NCBI RefSeq assembly: GCF_028769735.1
Contig: NC_088175.1
Location: 1,116,001-1,180,000, forward strand
DNA: 64,000 nucleotides
Direction: 5' to 3'
DNA from: Zonotrichia leucophrys gambelii
Taxonomy: Eukaryota > Chordata > Aves > Passeriformes > Passerellidae
The notes below the pieces were generated by a model. It did no database searches. It was not told where the DNA came from and saw nothing but the letters and a program-made list of their open reading frames with translations. Position numbers and translations under genes: made by a program. Positions within the stretch are counted from its first letter, which is position 1. Every line of letters starts with the position of its first letter. Positions 9,434 through 21,700 of the stretch are shown piece after piece.

Positions 9434-12400
9434 GTGAGGGAGAGGGGGATGGTGGGATGGTGGAATGGTGGAGATGGCTCCCGGCCGCCCCTCAGGCCGA
9501 GCCGCCCCTGCCCCTCTCCTTCCCCTCATCTTCCCGTTGCCTTCGCCTCTCCTGCTCCCCCTCAGCCCCGAGCTCGGTTTCTCCCCGGGCTAGGCCAGCC
9601 TTAAAGGAGGTGTCAGTGAGCCGTGTGCCCCTCAGGCCTGGCTCAGGGAGAGGGTTGCCTGGCTGGGCTCTAAAGAAAGCTCAGAGGAGCATTGGTTCCT
9701 CTGTGATGATGGAAGAGAGTTTTAACTTCAGGGTATTTCGTGCATTAGGAATGTGTGTGGTTTGAGCGATGGCTCCGCAGGGAGCTTGGTGCAGTCCTCG
9801 GGAGATTTAAAAGTGTGATCGCAGGGCGTGCGTGTTTGAATCAGAATATCCTGAGTTGGAAGGAACCCACACTGATCATGGATCCATGCCCTGTGCAGGA
9901 CACCCCAAGAATCACAGCCTGTGCTGAGAATCTTGTCCAGACTCTTCTTGAACTCTGCCAGCTTGTGATTCTTGGTATGTAGGGCCAGTAACTGGACTCA
10001 GTGATCTTTGTGGGTCCCTTGTAGCTGAGGATATTCAATGATTCTCTATTTTTAAAACATCTAAAGCTTAGATAATGTTCATAATGTTTCTGCATTATGA
10101 AGTTTTCTAAAACCTACAGTTTTATATTTACCTGTTTTAACATACTGCTTTTTTTTTTTGTTTGTTTATTCGCTTTAGTGGTAGAATAAGAGCTTTGGAG
10201 AGGAATAAGATCACAAAGAAGACTCTAGATGTGGCCCAGCAGTACTTCTTTCCCCCCTACTCCTTCCAGATCCGAGTTGGTGCCCTGTACCTTCTGTATG
10301 GGCTCTATAATGCCCAGCTTTGTCAGCCAAAACAAAAGGTAATTGTTCCTGTGGTTTTATTCTCAGGAGATACTAAGCATAAGATATGTGGTACACTGCT
10401 GTCTGCTTTGTCATCATAAATGGTTAGGGCATTTTCTCTTGCTTTCTCAACATAAAAAATACTTAAAGCCATATTAGAAGCTACTGGAAAATGCAGGGAC
10501 AGAGAATGTGTTCTTCAGCTGCCGGGTGAACCCCATTACAGCCTGAGTTCAGAATTCCAACAGAATGGACACTGAATTATTTCCATTTGCTGTTAACCAG
10601 AAAAAGAATTCATAAAAAGGTTGAGAGGGTGAATGACACCCCCCTTGCTGCTTTTAGGATAGGAGACCAATATCTAAAGGAATTACAAACTCAGTGCTAG
10701 GAGAAATGGCTTGCTTAGGAACTCTGTGATGTATGTTGAGTGCACATGCCAAATTGAGTCCAAATTCTTTAACAAACTGAATTTGAAGTAGTCTACAATG
10801 ATGCCATGATGGCTCATATTTTGACCTCAGAGGAATCAATGACTTTTTATGAAGCTGAATTTAGGCAATTTTAAAGCCACAGCTGTAACAGGGTACAGGA
10901 GTTATCCAGAAAGTTAAGCAGAAAGGGAAGTGGGCAGAGTGGAGAAAGGAAGAAACAAGGGAAAGAAAACATTTATGAGCATTTCAGTGGCAGCACAGCT
11001 TGGTGTGGTTATTGTTTCCTGATCACAAGTGAAGGGGAATGTCCCAGGTGCAGACTATTTTTCACACACTTCCGAATGTGAAGAATGAATGTTTTCAAAT
11101 GTCAGAGAGGACTTGTGTTCCATGTCTCTGTCAAAGAAAGTGGCATAATAATGATCTTAGGTGCATAAAATGATGATGGCAATAACAGATGTTATAGTGG
11201 GATCCTTTCTGCAGCTCTGGACATGCAGAGTTGTCTGCAGTCAGATCAGACTGTAGATCACAGTAGTCAGCTCAGTTAATTTTTATGGTTGAAATCTTGG
11301 TTTAACAGTGTTTAACTCTTGTTGCAGATCAGAATTGCACTCAAGCATTGGCCTGAAATCCAGAAATTTCAGCTGGATCTGCTTGATGCCCAGCACTATG
11401 ATGCAGTCTATATCTTCAGGAGACTGAGACTTGCCAGAGCCTTCCACTTCACAGCAATGCCAAAGCCAGTGAGTTATTACATTAATGACTTACATTTTTA
11501 AACAAAATACCCTCATCTTTCAGTGCCTGACAGTTCAACAGCACTCATGGTCAGCTCAGCCTTGAGGCCAGTTAAAATGCAATATTGTGGCTTTACTTAG
11601 GTAGGGCATGAAGAGCTTAGAGGATGTTTGAATGCTTCTCACTTGAAGATAGTTTTTAGTTTTTCAGTCTCTAATGTTCCTAATGGATTTGAGATGTCTT
11701 ACCAGCTGGGGAAATTAATCAAGGTGCTGGATTAAATTCTTAACTAGACAATAATTTGTGAAAAGTGCTGCCTCTGAGCATGTGACAGCAAAGCTGCTGT
11801 TTTATGTGGTTTTATGCCTTTCAGTATCTTCCATCTCCTGATTGATGGATATGCAGTAGGAATTCTCAGGAGGAGGTGCCATTTCAAGTTTTCTTTTATG
11901 TTACAAACACTTCCTCTTGTTTTAGCTGACCTACAGAACTAAGAAGAAGATTGAGAAAAATGATTTTAAAGAAGAATTTAAGGACCCAAGTGACAGAGTA
12001 AACAGCCTCATCACTAATGATGTACTGGAGGTACAGTAACCTTTAAACTACAGATTAATCAATGGGGTTTGCTTTGTTTTAATTTCTCTGTTGTCCAAAG
12101 GCTTTAACTTCTCTAATCAGCAGTGTTGCCCTTTTGTGGAATGCAGACTCAGGTAATTTTAGCAGACACTCAGAGTTGTGGCATTTGGTTTGGAAGAATT
12201 GTGGTACCTTTTTCAATACTGAAATATGCTGTAATGTTTTGTGGTTTTGCCTCAGTAGGATGTAAAAGGATGTAAATGGTTAATTGTCACTTAGAGAAAA
12301 ATGGAAAAGAGGGAAAGCATGTTTGTTGTGATACATCTGCAGGTTGCAGCTGGAGGATTGTGATAATATGAATTTACTTATCTGCAAGTTCATAGTCTTC

Positions 12401-15400
12401 TCCCACTTTTATTTCTCCTTTCAAACACTGGGGTTTTTATTATATGAAAATGCATTTGATTTTTATTATGTGATGCATTTGATAAAAACCTGAGTAATTC
12501 GAGTGAGGTAGAAGTTCTTATATAGAGCCAGGTAATGGTTCTTATATCACTCAGTGGCAGAACTTTCTTTGCAGGTTTTTTCATTCAAATGTGTATCAGT
12601 AAGGTTGACTGCAGTGGTACAGAAATCTGTGAAGTAAAATGTTTCCTCCAAAGAGGTGAAAATGAACCTCAGTATCAGAATCACAGTGGTCCTGAATCAC
12701 CTTTTTAGTTTAAATAGTATAAGATACTCTTTCTTCTTTAGCTTATTTGGTGGGTCAGTTCTGGTTAGCAGGATTCCTTGGCTCTAAAACTCAAATAATC
12801 TAACCACAATCAGTTTCTAACATTCCTCCTGGTCCAATGATCTCCTTAAAATGGTTTCTATAACCCTGGGTTTTTACATTGAGGACCAATATTGCTTTAC
12901 TGCTGGAATCTTTGTTTTTTCCTGAAAGACACTTTTTAAAAATTAATTTCAGGAACTGATGAATATTCACGACCACTACCAGAAAATGAAGTGTGTCATT
13001 TCAGCTGACAAATCCCAGCCAGACAAGGCCCTGAGCTTGATAAAAGATGACTTTGTGGTTAATCTCAAAGACATAACTTTGGAACATCAGGAATGGCAGC
13101 AGAACAGGATGGTAGGTACCACCAACCACTGTGCTGTGGGGCCTTAGCAGGTTGGGTGAACATGTTAGAGCTGGATTTCTTGGTGTGATTACATCTCAGG
13201 CTGGAGGAGAGGGAACTGTGACACTGAAGGCTTACAGTGTGTGAAACCTGAGGCAGGGATGTGGTGTGGAAGAAAGGACTTGGGGGTGCTCTTCTCTCTG
13301 GGATACCACAGCTGACTGCTGATGGTGTGGCCTCATTAAATACCTCTGTAACACATTTCTGGATCAAAGAAAGGCCACAGTGTAGGGGAGATACAGAAAA
13401 TGGGCATGTGTGTAAATGCTTGTCTTGTTTTTTACAGTTCTTGGCTTTTAGCTGTCTTGTATATCACAGATGCCTAAAGAAAAACACTTTTTTCCCCACA
13501 GAAATTACTCCGAAAAGCTGAAGTAGCTCCTGAAGCAGAAGACAAAAAGAAAGAGGAGACTTTGCTAAAATCAGAGGTAAGGAAACTTTGCTGCGTTGCA
13601 CAGGCCAGATCTGTTCATTTTTTTGACTTCAGATCTCAGGCTAAGCAGTGCAGATCAAAGTTTGATAGTGTAAAAATAAATTCCAAGGACAGCTGGTGGG
13701 GCTGGTTGCATGTTTTTTTTTTTTTTTTTTTAATTCACATTATTTTCTGTTGAGCTGTGAGCATTCACTGCTGTGACAGCTCTTACATGATCACCATTAA
13801 AAGTCTCTCTTCAGGTGAGGAGGGAAATGAGCTGTATTTTCTCAGCTAAACTCCTTTACACTTCCTCCTGGCGTTTCAGCTTAAGGCAATATTCATTTTT
13901 TTATGCTACAGAATTGTCTTATGTTGTACTTATCTGCTTTGAATTTAGGTAAGATGTGAATTTTCAAATTTGAATACTCCTGGTCTTTGTAACAGTGAAG
14001 GCAACCAAAATTATTCTCTGTCTTTTTAATGATTTTTTTTTTTTCCTTGAAGTACCATTTTGGTGGCATGGAAATTCTGTAGGACTGATTATAGAGTTAC
14101 AGCTGTAGTGAGCTATTGCTCAAGTGGTTGCCTGATGCAATATTTCAGTACTGCTAGAATAGAATAGAAATATTTTCTGACTGGACTCTTGTTTCTTTAC
14201 AGGGTTCTGAAAGAGCAAATGCCCTGGCCAGAATCAAATACAAGTCTTATTCTGCAGTTGTTGAGGTGAGTATGAAAATTGACAGTGGGGATGTATTTAT
14301 TTTTCAAGAACAGTTTTAAGTACCAGTTTAATGTAAATGTTGGGTCAAAAAGGAATAAGTTAAAACTGCACTGGGTAATTCAGTTTTTCAATTTTTTAGT
14401 TTTCCCAACAACAGGGAAACCCAAAGCTCTTATTCTTGTTAGATTTATGGAACAATGCAGATAAGGCCTGTGCTTGGGGGATTTTCCTTTACAGGCTATC
14501 TTTTTATATCTACTCTCTGTTTAAGTAGATGGAATTTTAACAAGATGTATAAAAATACCTGAGAGTTTAATTGCTCAGATTCTTTGTATCTTAGATATTG
14601 GAATCTTGGAAGATGACTGTGAAAATGGGACTTGGGAATTTAAAGTCAGTTGCAAGTTCTTGAAAACTTTGTTTCAGTAGCTTCTCACTTAAAAGTGTAT
14701 TGTTGGTTTGTCTTTTTCTTAGCAGTCCTATGAGAAGCATCTCACCTTTCTCTGTTTATTAAAATCTCATATTGAAAAATGTGTCATTGAATGAAGCACA
14801 GCTCTGGATTTTATAACAGTCCAGACCTGTGAATGTGCAGTGATGTTTTCTAGGCACTTAAACAAAGTGTGATGGTAAAGAGGCTTTACAGAGCAGCAGT
14901 TTTTGGAAATGTTGCTTTTGTCTTGGGGGATGCAGCATGGCATGGGTTGGTAATAACAGAATGGATTGGGAATTAATGAATATTTCATTATTTGCATTTT
15001 AGGTTATGCACCCATTAAATCATAGAAGGGCATTGTCCTGTTAAAACAGAAGAACTGCAATTAGTGAGGGTCCTCCCTCCCTCTTTCCCCTTCTATCCCT
15101 TTTCCACCCTGACATCAGGCTGATGCTTTGGTCCCTGCTGGTTTGCCAAGTGACCCACAGCAGGATCTGGCTGTAGAAATTCAGTGTTTTTGTGTCATCC
15201 AGGTTTCCAGATCCAGGAGACATCGGCAAATGCAGTTGGAATCCTCTGAATCAGGGCCCAGTTGTGGGAAATCTCCAGGTCGAAGTAAAAAAGGCAGCAG
15301 GACACCTCAGCCAGCAAGGAGAGGTTCTTCAGAAGTTAGAGGTACTTCTCCATTGCATCCCTGAACCTGAGGAGCTTGTAAAAAATTTATCCATTGCTTT

Positions 15401-17940
15401 CCTAGCTGGGTTAAATTGTGCTGTTATCACTGAGAAATTACCTTTCCTAAGGAAATTCTCTTTCTGATATCCAACTTTTTAACTGATAGATGTTGCTCTG
15501 CTGTCCAAATTTTTTGTTTACTCCTTATTTGTTACAGTTTAAATGAAACTAAACAGCAGAATGGTTTTGAATTGTCTTCAGTTTTTGAATTTGCTTTATT
15601 TTTTGAATTGGCTTGACTTCTTGAATTGTCTTGACTTTTTGAATTGTCTTTTTCAATTGCTCAATTTTGCTGTTGATCACTGAGAAATTACTTTTTCTAA
15701 GGAAATTCTGATATCCAACTCTTCAACTGATAGAAGTTGCTCTGCAGTCTAAATTTTTTCTTTACTCCTTATTTTTACAGTTTAAATGAAACTAAACAGC
15801 AAAATGGTTTTGAATTGTCTTCAGTTTTTGGATTGCCCTTACTTTTTGGATTGTCCTTACTTTTTTCAATTGTCTTTACTTTTTCAATTGTCTTTACTTT
15901 TTCAATTGTCTTTACTTTTTCAATTGTCTTTACTTTTTCAATTGTCTTTTCACTTTTTCAATTGTCTTTTCACTTTTTCATTTGTCTTTATTTTGAAGAT
16001 GGGAATTTAATTTCAATTGCTTAGCTTCTGCTAGGGAAAAAAAAGTTACTGAGGAATTGAATCCCTCTTCAGAGATGAGCATTAGGCAGCGTTGCCTTTG
16101 CTTGAGTTTAAAAGAGCAGATGAAGTGTTTTGGAGCAGTAAGAGCATTGTGAGTTATTGAACTGAGTTGGTGATTAATTTGCTTTAAATTGATAGTGTTA
16201 ATTACTTGTTATTGAAGGTTTCTTAGTGAGCCATGTGGAAGGTACTGTGAAAAGTAGGTTTGTCTGCAGCATTTGACAGCATCTCAGGAGAGCAGCAGTG
16301 AACAATCTTTTAACTGCTGGATGAAGGATGCAGAAGCAAAACAAAGCTGACAGTTTTTCCTCAAAATCTGTGTGCAGGTGAAAAGCAGGTGGCAGAGGAA
16401 GCTGTAACTCGGCATATCGGGATGCCAATAATCGTAGAAGAGGACTCAGAGGAAGGAGGTACAATGATTGCAATTCCAGCAAACCAGTGACTTGGTTTTT
16501 AATATCCCTTGAATATTTGGATCATGTCTTGCTGCTTTGCAAAAGCTAGCTTTGGTTTTAGCCTGCAAATTGTTGCATGAAAATTGAAATTTCGAAACGC
16601 CGTAGCAAAGTCCCAGAGTAAATTTTTTCTGCATAGATTTCATTGTAGTGTGTTCAGAGTTAAAACTGGTCCAGTTCAAAGGAGTCTCATTTTTCTGTAA
16701 TACAAGTTTGTCTTGAGGAGTTTCCATGGTGTAGGGAAAAGTGATTTTTTTGATCAGTCACCCACTTACAGAAGTGTTCTGGTAACTCTGTGAACTTTGG
16801 AGAGAAGAGCCCTTGCTGCCCTCACCTTTGTTGAGGGGAGGGAAGGTTCCTCTCCAGCCTTACTTTGTGCTGGGCTGTGTTCCATGGATTGAGCTCCAGC
16901 ACAGCAATAGCATCCTCTGCTGTGCTGGAGGTTATCTGACATTGTCAGGGCAGGACTCTGGGAACTGCAGCAGGGCAGTGAATGGCTTTGCTGTCACTCA
17001 TGTTACTGGAAATAATGTAATTTTAATTGGGAAGCAATAATAAAGCAGAGTGATGCTTCTGCAGAGCAGCTCCACTGTTAGTTTTGAGCAATGTTGGATG
17101 ATACTGAGCTGCTCTGCAACTCAGAAGCTTCAGGGTCTGTTCTCAGCTGCTTGAGAACATGGCACAGTATAAAAAACCTTCTGTAGTAAATTACTGTCCA
17201 AAATTGTATGTAATGGAAAGATATGTAATACAAGGGATATTTAATACAATTTAATACATTTAAATGTATTAAAATAAATTTTTTGTGACATTGTATATTT
17301 ATATTTGCTGTTTTTAGAAGCAAAGGAGCATCCTGTACTACTGAAGCAATATTACATTCTCTGGTTACTTTTATTTGTAGACAGTAGGAATTCATTCAGT
17401 TTTAAATGGTCAGATTGAAGGTGCCATGGAGCATTTTATACTGTACTTTGTTTACTTTCCCTTCATTTGTCCACTTGTTGTGGATAAAAAGTTTCTTTCT
17501 AAATTAGGAACATTCTCCCATTTCTCAGAATTTTCCAGTAAATTCTGAAGCATTAAAAATACCCATAAGCAGTCTCTTCAGATATTTTGTGAGTATTCCA
17601 TTGTCAAATTCACAACAAAATCTGAAAGGTGTTGGTGAGGAGCAGAAAGGTTTTAAGATGGAGTAAGTTTTCAAGTACAATATTAATGGAATTTTTGTTG
17701 ATACTTTGAATGACAGTGTGCTGTAGAATCCAGAAAGATTTTTTTTCATATTTAAAAATCATGGGGAGAGGGACTGGGAGGGGATCTCAAGAGCTCATCT
17801 AATTAATTTCCTGTACTGGATAGAATTCATTCCACTTGAACAACTCCCATGAGGGAAGATGGATTTAAAAGCTTGTAAGAAAAAATTCTCTTTATTTTCT
17901 TTCAGAAGTATCTCTCCCCAAGAGGAGAAAACGACGTTAG
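9306..17940 (+). CDS. SNAPC1: SNAPC1, snRNA-activating protein complex subunit 1 (complete, 10 coding exons)
   Basis: SNAPC1 (SNAP43/PTFgamma) is a nuclear subunit of SNAPc, which binds the proximal sequence element of snRNA genes and supports Pol II and Pol III initiation. The coding exons are 9306-9433, 10179-10338, 11328-11468, 11926-12030, 12953-13111, 13502-13576, 14203-14265, 15203-15341, 16378-16458 and 17906-17940. All introns are GT-AG and all phases agree. They give 361 residues, close to the human 368. Residues 1-231 hold the conserved SNAP43 region (DTVRFERFAELW, FPPYSFQIRVGALYLLYGLYN, FHFTAMPK, EEFKDPSDRV, SLIKDDF), which in the family contacts SNAPC4 and SNAPC3. Residues 232-361 are charged and low in complexity, with SRSRRHRQ, an acidic EEDSEEG patch and a basic KRRKRR end, likely nuclear localisation. 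The gene is intact and lies downstream of HIF1A, as in other vertebrates. Confidence 0.96.
9838..10052. mobile_element. Two CR1 3' ends in inverted orientation, SNAPC1 intron 1
   Basis: 9838-9975 is an antisense CR1 piece (AGAATATCCTGAGTTGGAAG, then CAGGACACCCCAAGAATCAC). About 9985-10052 is a sense CR1 tail (ACTGGACTCAGTGATCTTTG ... GATATTCAATGATTCT). The two ends are near complements and could fold as a hairpin in the pre-mRNA. Confidence 0.75.
10179..10338 (+). CDS. SNAPC1: SNAPC1 exon 2
   Basis: Completes Tyr43 and encodes residues to 96, including FPPYSFQIRVGALYLLYGLY and CQPKQK, the best-conserved part of the family. The acceptor follows a long T tract (AG at 10177-10178) and the donor is AAG|GTAATT in phase 0. 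Confidence 0.97.
11328..11468 (+). CDS. SNAPC1: SNAPC1 exon 3
   Basis: 47 codons, residues 97-143, IRIALKHWPEIQKF to RAFHFTAMPKP. The acceptor is TTGTTGCAG and the donor CCA|GTGAGT. Both ends are phase 0. Confidence 0.96.
11926..12030 (+). CDS. SNAPC1: SNAPC1 exon 4
   Basis: 35 codons, residues 144-178, LTYRTKKKIEKNDFK then EEFKDPSDRVNSLITNDVLE. The acceptor is CTTGTTTTAG and the donor GAG|GTACAG. The EEFKDPSDRV stretch is diagnostic of the family. Confidence 0.96.
12953..13111 (+). CDS. SNAPC1: SNAPC1 exon 5
   Basis: 53 codons, residues 179-231, ELMNIHDHYQKMK, DKSQPDKALSLIKDDF and LEHQEWQQNRM. The acceptor is TTAATTTCAG and the donor ATG|GTAGGT. It closes the conserved region. Confidence 0.96.
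13502..13576 (+). CDS. SNAPC1: SNAPC1 exon 6
   Basis: 25 codons, residues 232-256, a Lys/Glu-rich linker (EAEDKKKEETLL). The acceptor is TTTCCCCACAG and the donor GAG|GTAAGG. Conservation is low here in the family, so the call rests on strong splice sites and on phase. Confidence 0.88.
14203..14265 (+). CDS. SNAPC1: SNAPC1 exon 7
   Basis: 21 codons, residues 257-277, GSERANALARIKYKSYSAVVE, resembling the mammalian ERAESLAKIKSKAFSVV segment. The acceptor is TTTCTTTACAG and the donor GAG|GTGAGT. Confidence 0.92.
15203..15341 (+). CDS. SNAPC1: SNAPC1 exon 8
   Basis: 46 codons plus one base, residues 278-323, starting VSRSRRHRQMQLESSES, like the mammalian KSRRHRQVKLDSSDS. The remainder is a basic Ser/Arg/Lys-rich tail. 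The donor is AGAG|GTACTT. The 1-kb intron after it carries a tandem duplication and a minisatellite. Confidence 0.92.
15424..15830. repeat. ~245-bp tandem duplication in SNAPC1 intron 8
   Basis: The segment starting ATCACTGAGAAATTAC at 15426 is repeated at 15676 (offset 250). Its continuation AAATGAAACTAAACAGCA at 15541 recurs at 15784 (offset 243). The copies differ by small indels and substitutions. The first copy begins about 80 bases after exon 8 and carries no coding sequence. Confidence 0.85.
15825..15995. repeat. 18-bp minisatellite (TTTTTCAATTGTCTTTAC)n
   Basis: About eight units of an 18-base T-rich repeat follow the second duplicated copy and become degenerate at both ends. Being a multiple of three it stays open and yields an artefactual hydrophobic ORF repeating a six-residue FSIVFT motif. 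It is intronic. Confidence 0.9.
16378..16458 (+). CDS. SNAPC1: SNAPC1 exon 9
   Basis: 81 bases in phase 1-1, residues 324-350, ending GMPIIVEEDSEEG, which aligns with the mammalian MPVITEEEENES block. The acceptor is TGTGTGCAG and the donor GGAG|GTACAA. Confidence 0.9.
17906..17940 (+). CDS. SNAPC1: SNAPC1 exon 10 (terminal coding exon)
   Basis: Completes Glu351, then VSLPKRRKRR and TAG. The acceptor is TTTTCTTTCAG. The basic end mirrors the KKRRKH end of mammalian SNAPC1 and is a plausible nuclear localisation signal. Confidence 0.9.
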
Positions 17941-18300
17941 AGGATCCAGTTGGAGAAGCACTAATGTTAATTTTAATGACAAAATGAAAATGTCAGAGGT
18001 AACACCAAGTGCTTGCTTTGGATACCTTTGAACATAACAGAAGTGTCTGGGACCAGAAGCACAGGTGATGCTGGAGGGGATGCTGGCAGTGACTGGGATA
18101 CTTCAGCTGTCTTGTGGTGCCTTTATCCACCTGGTGAACACTTCCTGTGGGAGACTGAAGTTGCTGTGGCCTGGGTGAGCTGGAAAGTGAAGGCTCAGAG
18201 AATATTTACCCATGTAAGAGATGTCTGTAATCCCTTATCTCTGAACATAAGGTTATTGACTGTTGGAAATTAGAGCAATAAATTATTTTTCACGCTTGAC
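17941..18300 (+). other. SNAPC1: SNAPC1 3'UTR and poly(A) signal
   Basis: About 360 bases after the stop codon, with AATAAA at 18277-18282 followed by TTTTTC and a TTATGGTGTGTG GT-rich element near 18313. A second weaker signal (ATTAAA) occurs near 18424. Confidence 0.65.
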
Positions 18301-20595
18301 TTGCTCCATTTTATGGTGTGTGAACTTCACTGCTTATCATGGTTTGATCCCACACATGTGGAAATGAACTTGCTGATAAGCTTTTTGTTGTGCCCTGTCT
18401 CCAGCAGATCTGGAGTTACTGTGTATTAAAATGGAAGGAGGTAAAGGGTGTTCATTAATTCTGCAGATAACCCTCAGCTGTACAAGGGCAGGACTGAAAT
18501 TCAAAATGATCTTTATAAATTGGAGGGGAGTGAAAGAAGTGGGTGCAGAAATAAACATGGATCTCAGCACTGAGAACAGGCACAGCATGGAGAAATATTT
18601 GCTTGGCAACAGTGCAAGTTCAAGAAGCAGAAGAAGCAAATGGACTGAGAATCATCAGCTGGAATGTTTTCTGTGAACACTGAAACGAGTGCAATTTGTG
18701 TCACTCAGCCTTGGAAGGCTGTAGCCTTAAATATCCCCATCTGACCACAGCAGTTTAAGAGGAATGTGCAGTTACTCTCCTTGGAATTTCTCCAGTTGAT
18801 CAAGCTGTTCTTTCAAGAAAGGCAAAGGAGTTAAGTGTCCTTTTCTACAAAAAAAAAAAAAAAAATTATAAATTTGAAATATTTTGAATACAAAAATAAC
18901 CTAATTTGAATTAATTATTTTGCTAGTATGACTGTCAAAGGCCAGAGGAATTGAAGTGCTCTTACCTAGAAGAAAAAACATTTAAATGGAGATACAAATG
19001 GTTTTACTATCAAAGGTTTCCCTATTAAATGTGTTGGTTGGCAAGGAGGAATGGGCCAAAATGTGGTTGGACACTGGAGAAGCTGATGATGAAGTGCCAG
19101 AGTTGCACTTGACCTTGTTAATGAGAGAAGAGGAAACACTTTGTAGTAAAGCTAAATAATAAGAATATAATAATAAACCTTACTGCACTGTAAACTGAAC
19201 AGTCACACAGTCAGTTGAGTAACCTAAATCTTGATAGTCTAATCAAAAGTCATTATTAGCCCAGAAATAATTATTATAGAAAAAGAATACTACACAGAGT
19301 ATAAACCCCTATAGCAGTAACAACACAGTTAAAGTCATCATACATACATTTAGATCCTACTCTTTTCTGGTGTATCATTCACTCTTCCTCTTTGGCCTGA
19401 GGTTGGGCTAAGGCTGTAGATGGTTCAGATGTGATCTTCTTAAAAGGACTCATCTATGGCTATGAGTGTTTTGGAGGTATCATTTCTGTAAAGTTTGCAC
19501 AGTTTGGTTTTATTTGGGTTTTCTGACAGTGCTTTTCTGTTACCTGCACAAACCCTGCCTCTGTGCATTTCTTCTACTTTTTGATGAGCAGGTACAAAAA
19601 AAACAAAAGAGACCTCAAAGGGAAACTTAATCAGACTATTTTTGCTAAGGAACATGTTTAATACTGTTCCCTGAAATATTCACTTTTTCACAACATGACC
19701 ATCTCATTTACCTCTCCTTATACCTTTGAGCCCTCCCAAGAGCTGAATAAGTGTGGAATTTGTCACAATTTTTGATACTCAGTGACATGAGTCCCCCCTG
19801 CACTCATCTGCAAATGATGTACAAAACATGCAAAGGCTTGGCTAGGCACAAGATGGGTGCATTCAACCAGAAGTTATTTTCATATTGTAATCATGAAAAC
19901 AAATGTTCTGTAATTTGTTTATAAAATTACGTAGTTGGAAAATGGAAGTCATGATTAAGAATAAACTTAGAACTGCTGACCATATGCATGGTGATGTTTC
20001 AAAATAGTAATCCTGATAATTTAGAGGCAGCTGTTAGCAGAGATTCACAATGGTGGTGTAATCTTTAAAAGAAAAAAAATCCCTTGCTGCAGTCTGATGG
20101 GCAATTACAGGCTTTGAAAAACAGGAGAGGGACTTCCTAAAATGCTTCATTCACATGAAGCAAGCAGCTGTCATTAAAAAAAACCCCTTCAACAATAACT
20201 CTGAAAACCCAAATAGTAATAGTAGTAGTAGACTTTCTGAGATCTAAATTCTCTCCTGGTTGTAGCCTCAGCTACTGCAGTGGTTAAAGTTTGCAAGGAA
20301 ATTTAATCTCTGTAATGCCAGCCTAACTTCTAGCTGTGCTGGTGGAAAGGAGTGAGGCTGTATTACAGTGTGTATCTGGATGTTGTTTTCAGAAATAAAT
20401 GGAACAAATATGTTTTGGCTGAAGCTTCTCTGAGGTAGATGCACAACTGTCCATCCAAAAGTAATCACCATTTCTTTGGCAAAGGTGAAGGATCCTCTTA
20501 GTGGAGGCTGGAGCCAGTGCTCAGTGTTTGCAAGGATAATGTGGGTGATGAAAAACAAAATACACCTAAAACACCTGGAGGTGACATCTGCTTAC
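18301..20595. other. Intergenic sequence, no gene recognised
   Basis: AT-rich sequence with short A runs (18849) and no identifiable exon, RNA gene or known repeat. ORFs stay below about 100 codons. Confidence 0.55.
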
Positions 20596-20722
20596 AGAAT
20601 TAGAATCAATTATCTTGGAGAAGAACCTCTGGCATCACTGAGTCCAACTTTTGACTGATCACCACCTTGTCAACCAGAGCATGGCCCTGAGTACAATGTC
20701 CAGGCTTTTCTTGAACACCTGG
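20596..20722 (-). mobile_element. CR1 LINE fragment
   Basis: Degenerate antisense CR1 3' region: AGAATCAATTATCTTGGAGA, GAGTCCAACTTTTGACTG and a closing TTCTTGAACACCTGG. Confidence 0.7.
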
Positions 20723-21700
20723 AAACTTTAAGTGAAAGTATACAATATATTTTTTATTCTTATTATTCAAGCAACCAACAAGATCTCATTAAATCAAAGT
20801 AAGTGCAAAAGACTGGACAAATTAAGCTCAAATACCAGCTTAGGGATGCTCCTGTTAGCAACTGTGCTCAACCTGGAGGGTTTTGCAGCCTTCAAACTGA
20901 AGTTGAAATAGCAATATGGGAGTGATGTGAAAAAATTTCCAAATGCTATGGGTGACAGTGGAGATCTCTGTGTGTACAGCTTAGTGTCAATGTAGGTATC
21001 ACCTGGAGAATAACTGGAGAATCCTGCAGTAAATGGGATTTTGCTGTTTGTTATAAGGCCAGATTGTTTACTGTGAAATTCTCTTATTGAGTGAATTTGT
21101 TTTGCTACCTATTGCACATCTCTACTGTAGTGAGCACGGAGAAAAATTGATTAATCACCATCTGCATAAAGACACATTACAAAGCTGGAGAGACTCTTCC
21201 ACTCATTCTAAACCCTTTCTTTTTCGGACTAAAATTAAAAGCAGTCTGCTTTCTTTTGTTGCTTTCTTTTTCAGGATTCTAAAGGTAGATCTGATCCTAA
21301 AGGACTAAAAGATACTTTCAGGTTTATTCTGGTGGTTATACTTAAATGTCTTATGTAACTGGACTCTATGCAGAGTGTTTGTATTCTCTTATCACATGAG
21401 CCCTGCATAGCAAGTTTCTTCAAATGACACTGATATTTTATCCCTTCTTGTCTGGAGTGTTTCATTTTGAAGTTCATTCTGCCTCTGGAGTTGCCTATTT
21501 AGATTTTTCAAAGCTTGCTAAGTGGCTTCCTCAGCCCATTTTCATCTTGATCCTCAAATCTGGGCACATGATAAAGCCAGATAATGGAATATTTCCCTCC
21601 TTCATGTGCACCCCAACGTTTGGAAATAGAACTCCTGAAATTTAATCAGCTACAAGGAATTTAAAATGTGCTAAGCTCTGTCTTTCTCTTAGCACTTAGG

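Larger units (their letters stand above)
7740..9650. promoter_or_regulatory. CpG island upstream of and spanning SNAPC1 exon 1
   Basis: The composition changes abruptly to GC-rich and CpG-dense, with many CGCG, GCGC and CCGC runs. It extends about 1.5 kb upstream of the SNAPC1 start and just past exon 1. That is wider than needed for one promoter. Its upstream half carries three TACGTG sites and a minus-strand splice donor. The long ORFs seen here in several frames come from low stop-codon density in GC-rich DNA. Confidence 0.85.

Noticed and set aside
7761..9434. 557-codon plus-strand ORF reading into SNAPC1 exon 1
   Set aside because: It lies in a CpG island with few stops, runs through a minisatellite, and has overlapping long ORFs in other frames. 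SNAPC1 family length and Kozak context favour the ATG at 9306.
15737..16024. Hydrophobic repeated ORF (FSIVFT repeats) that looks like a membrane protein
   Set aside because: Translation of an 18-base intronic minisatellite inside SNAPC1.
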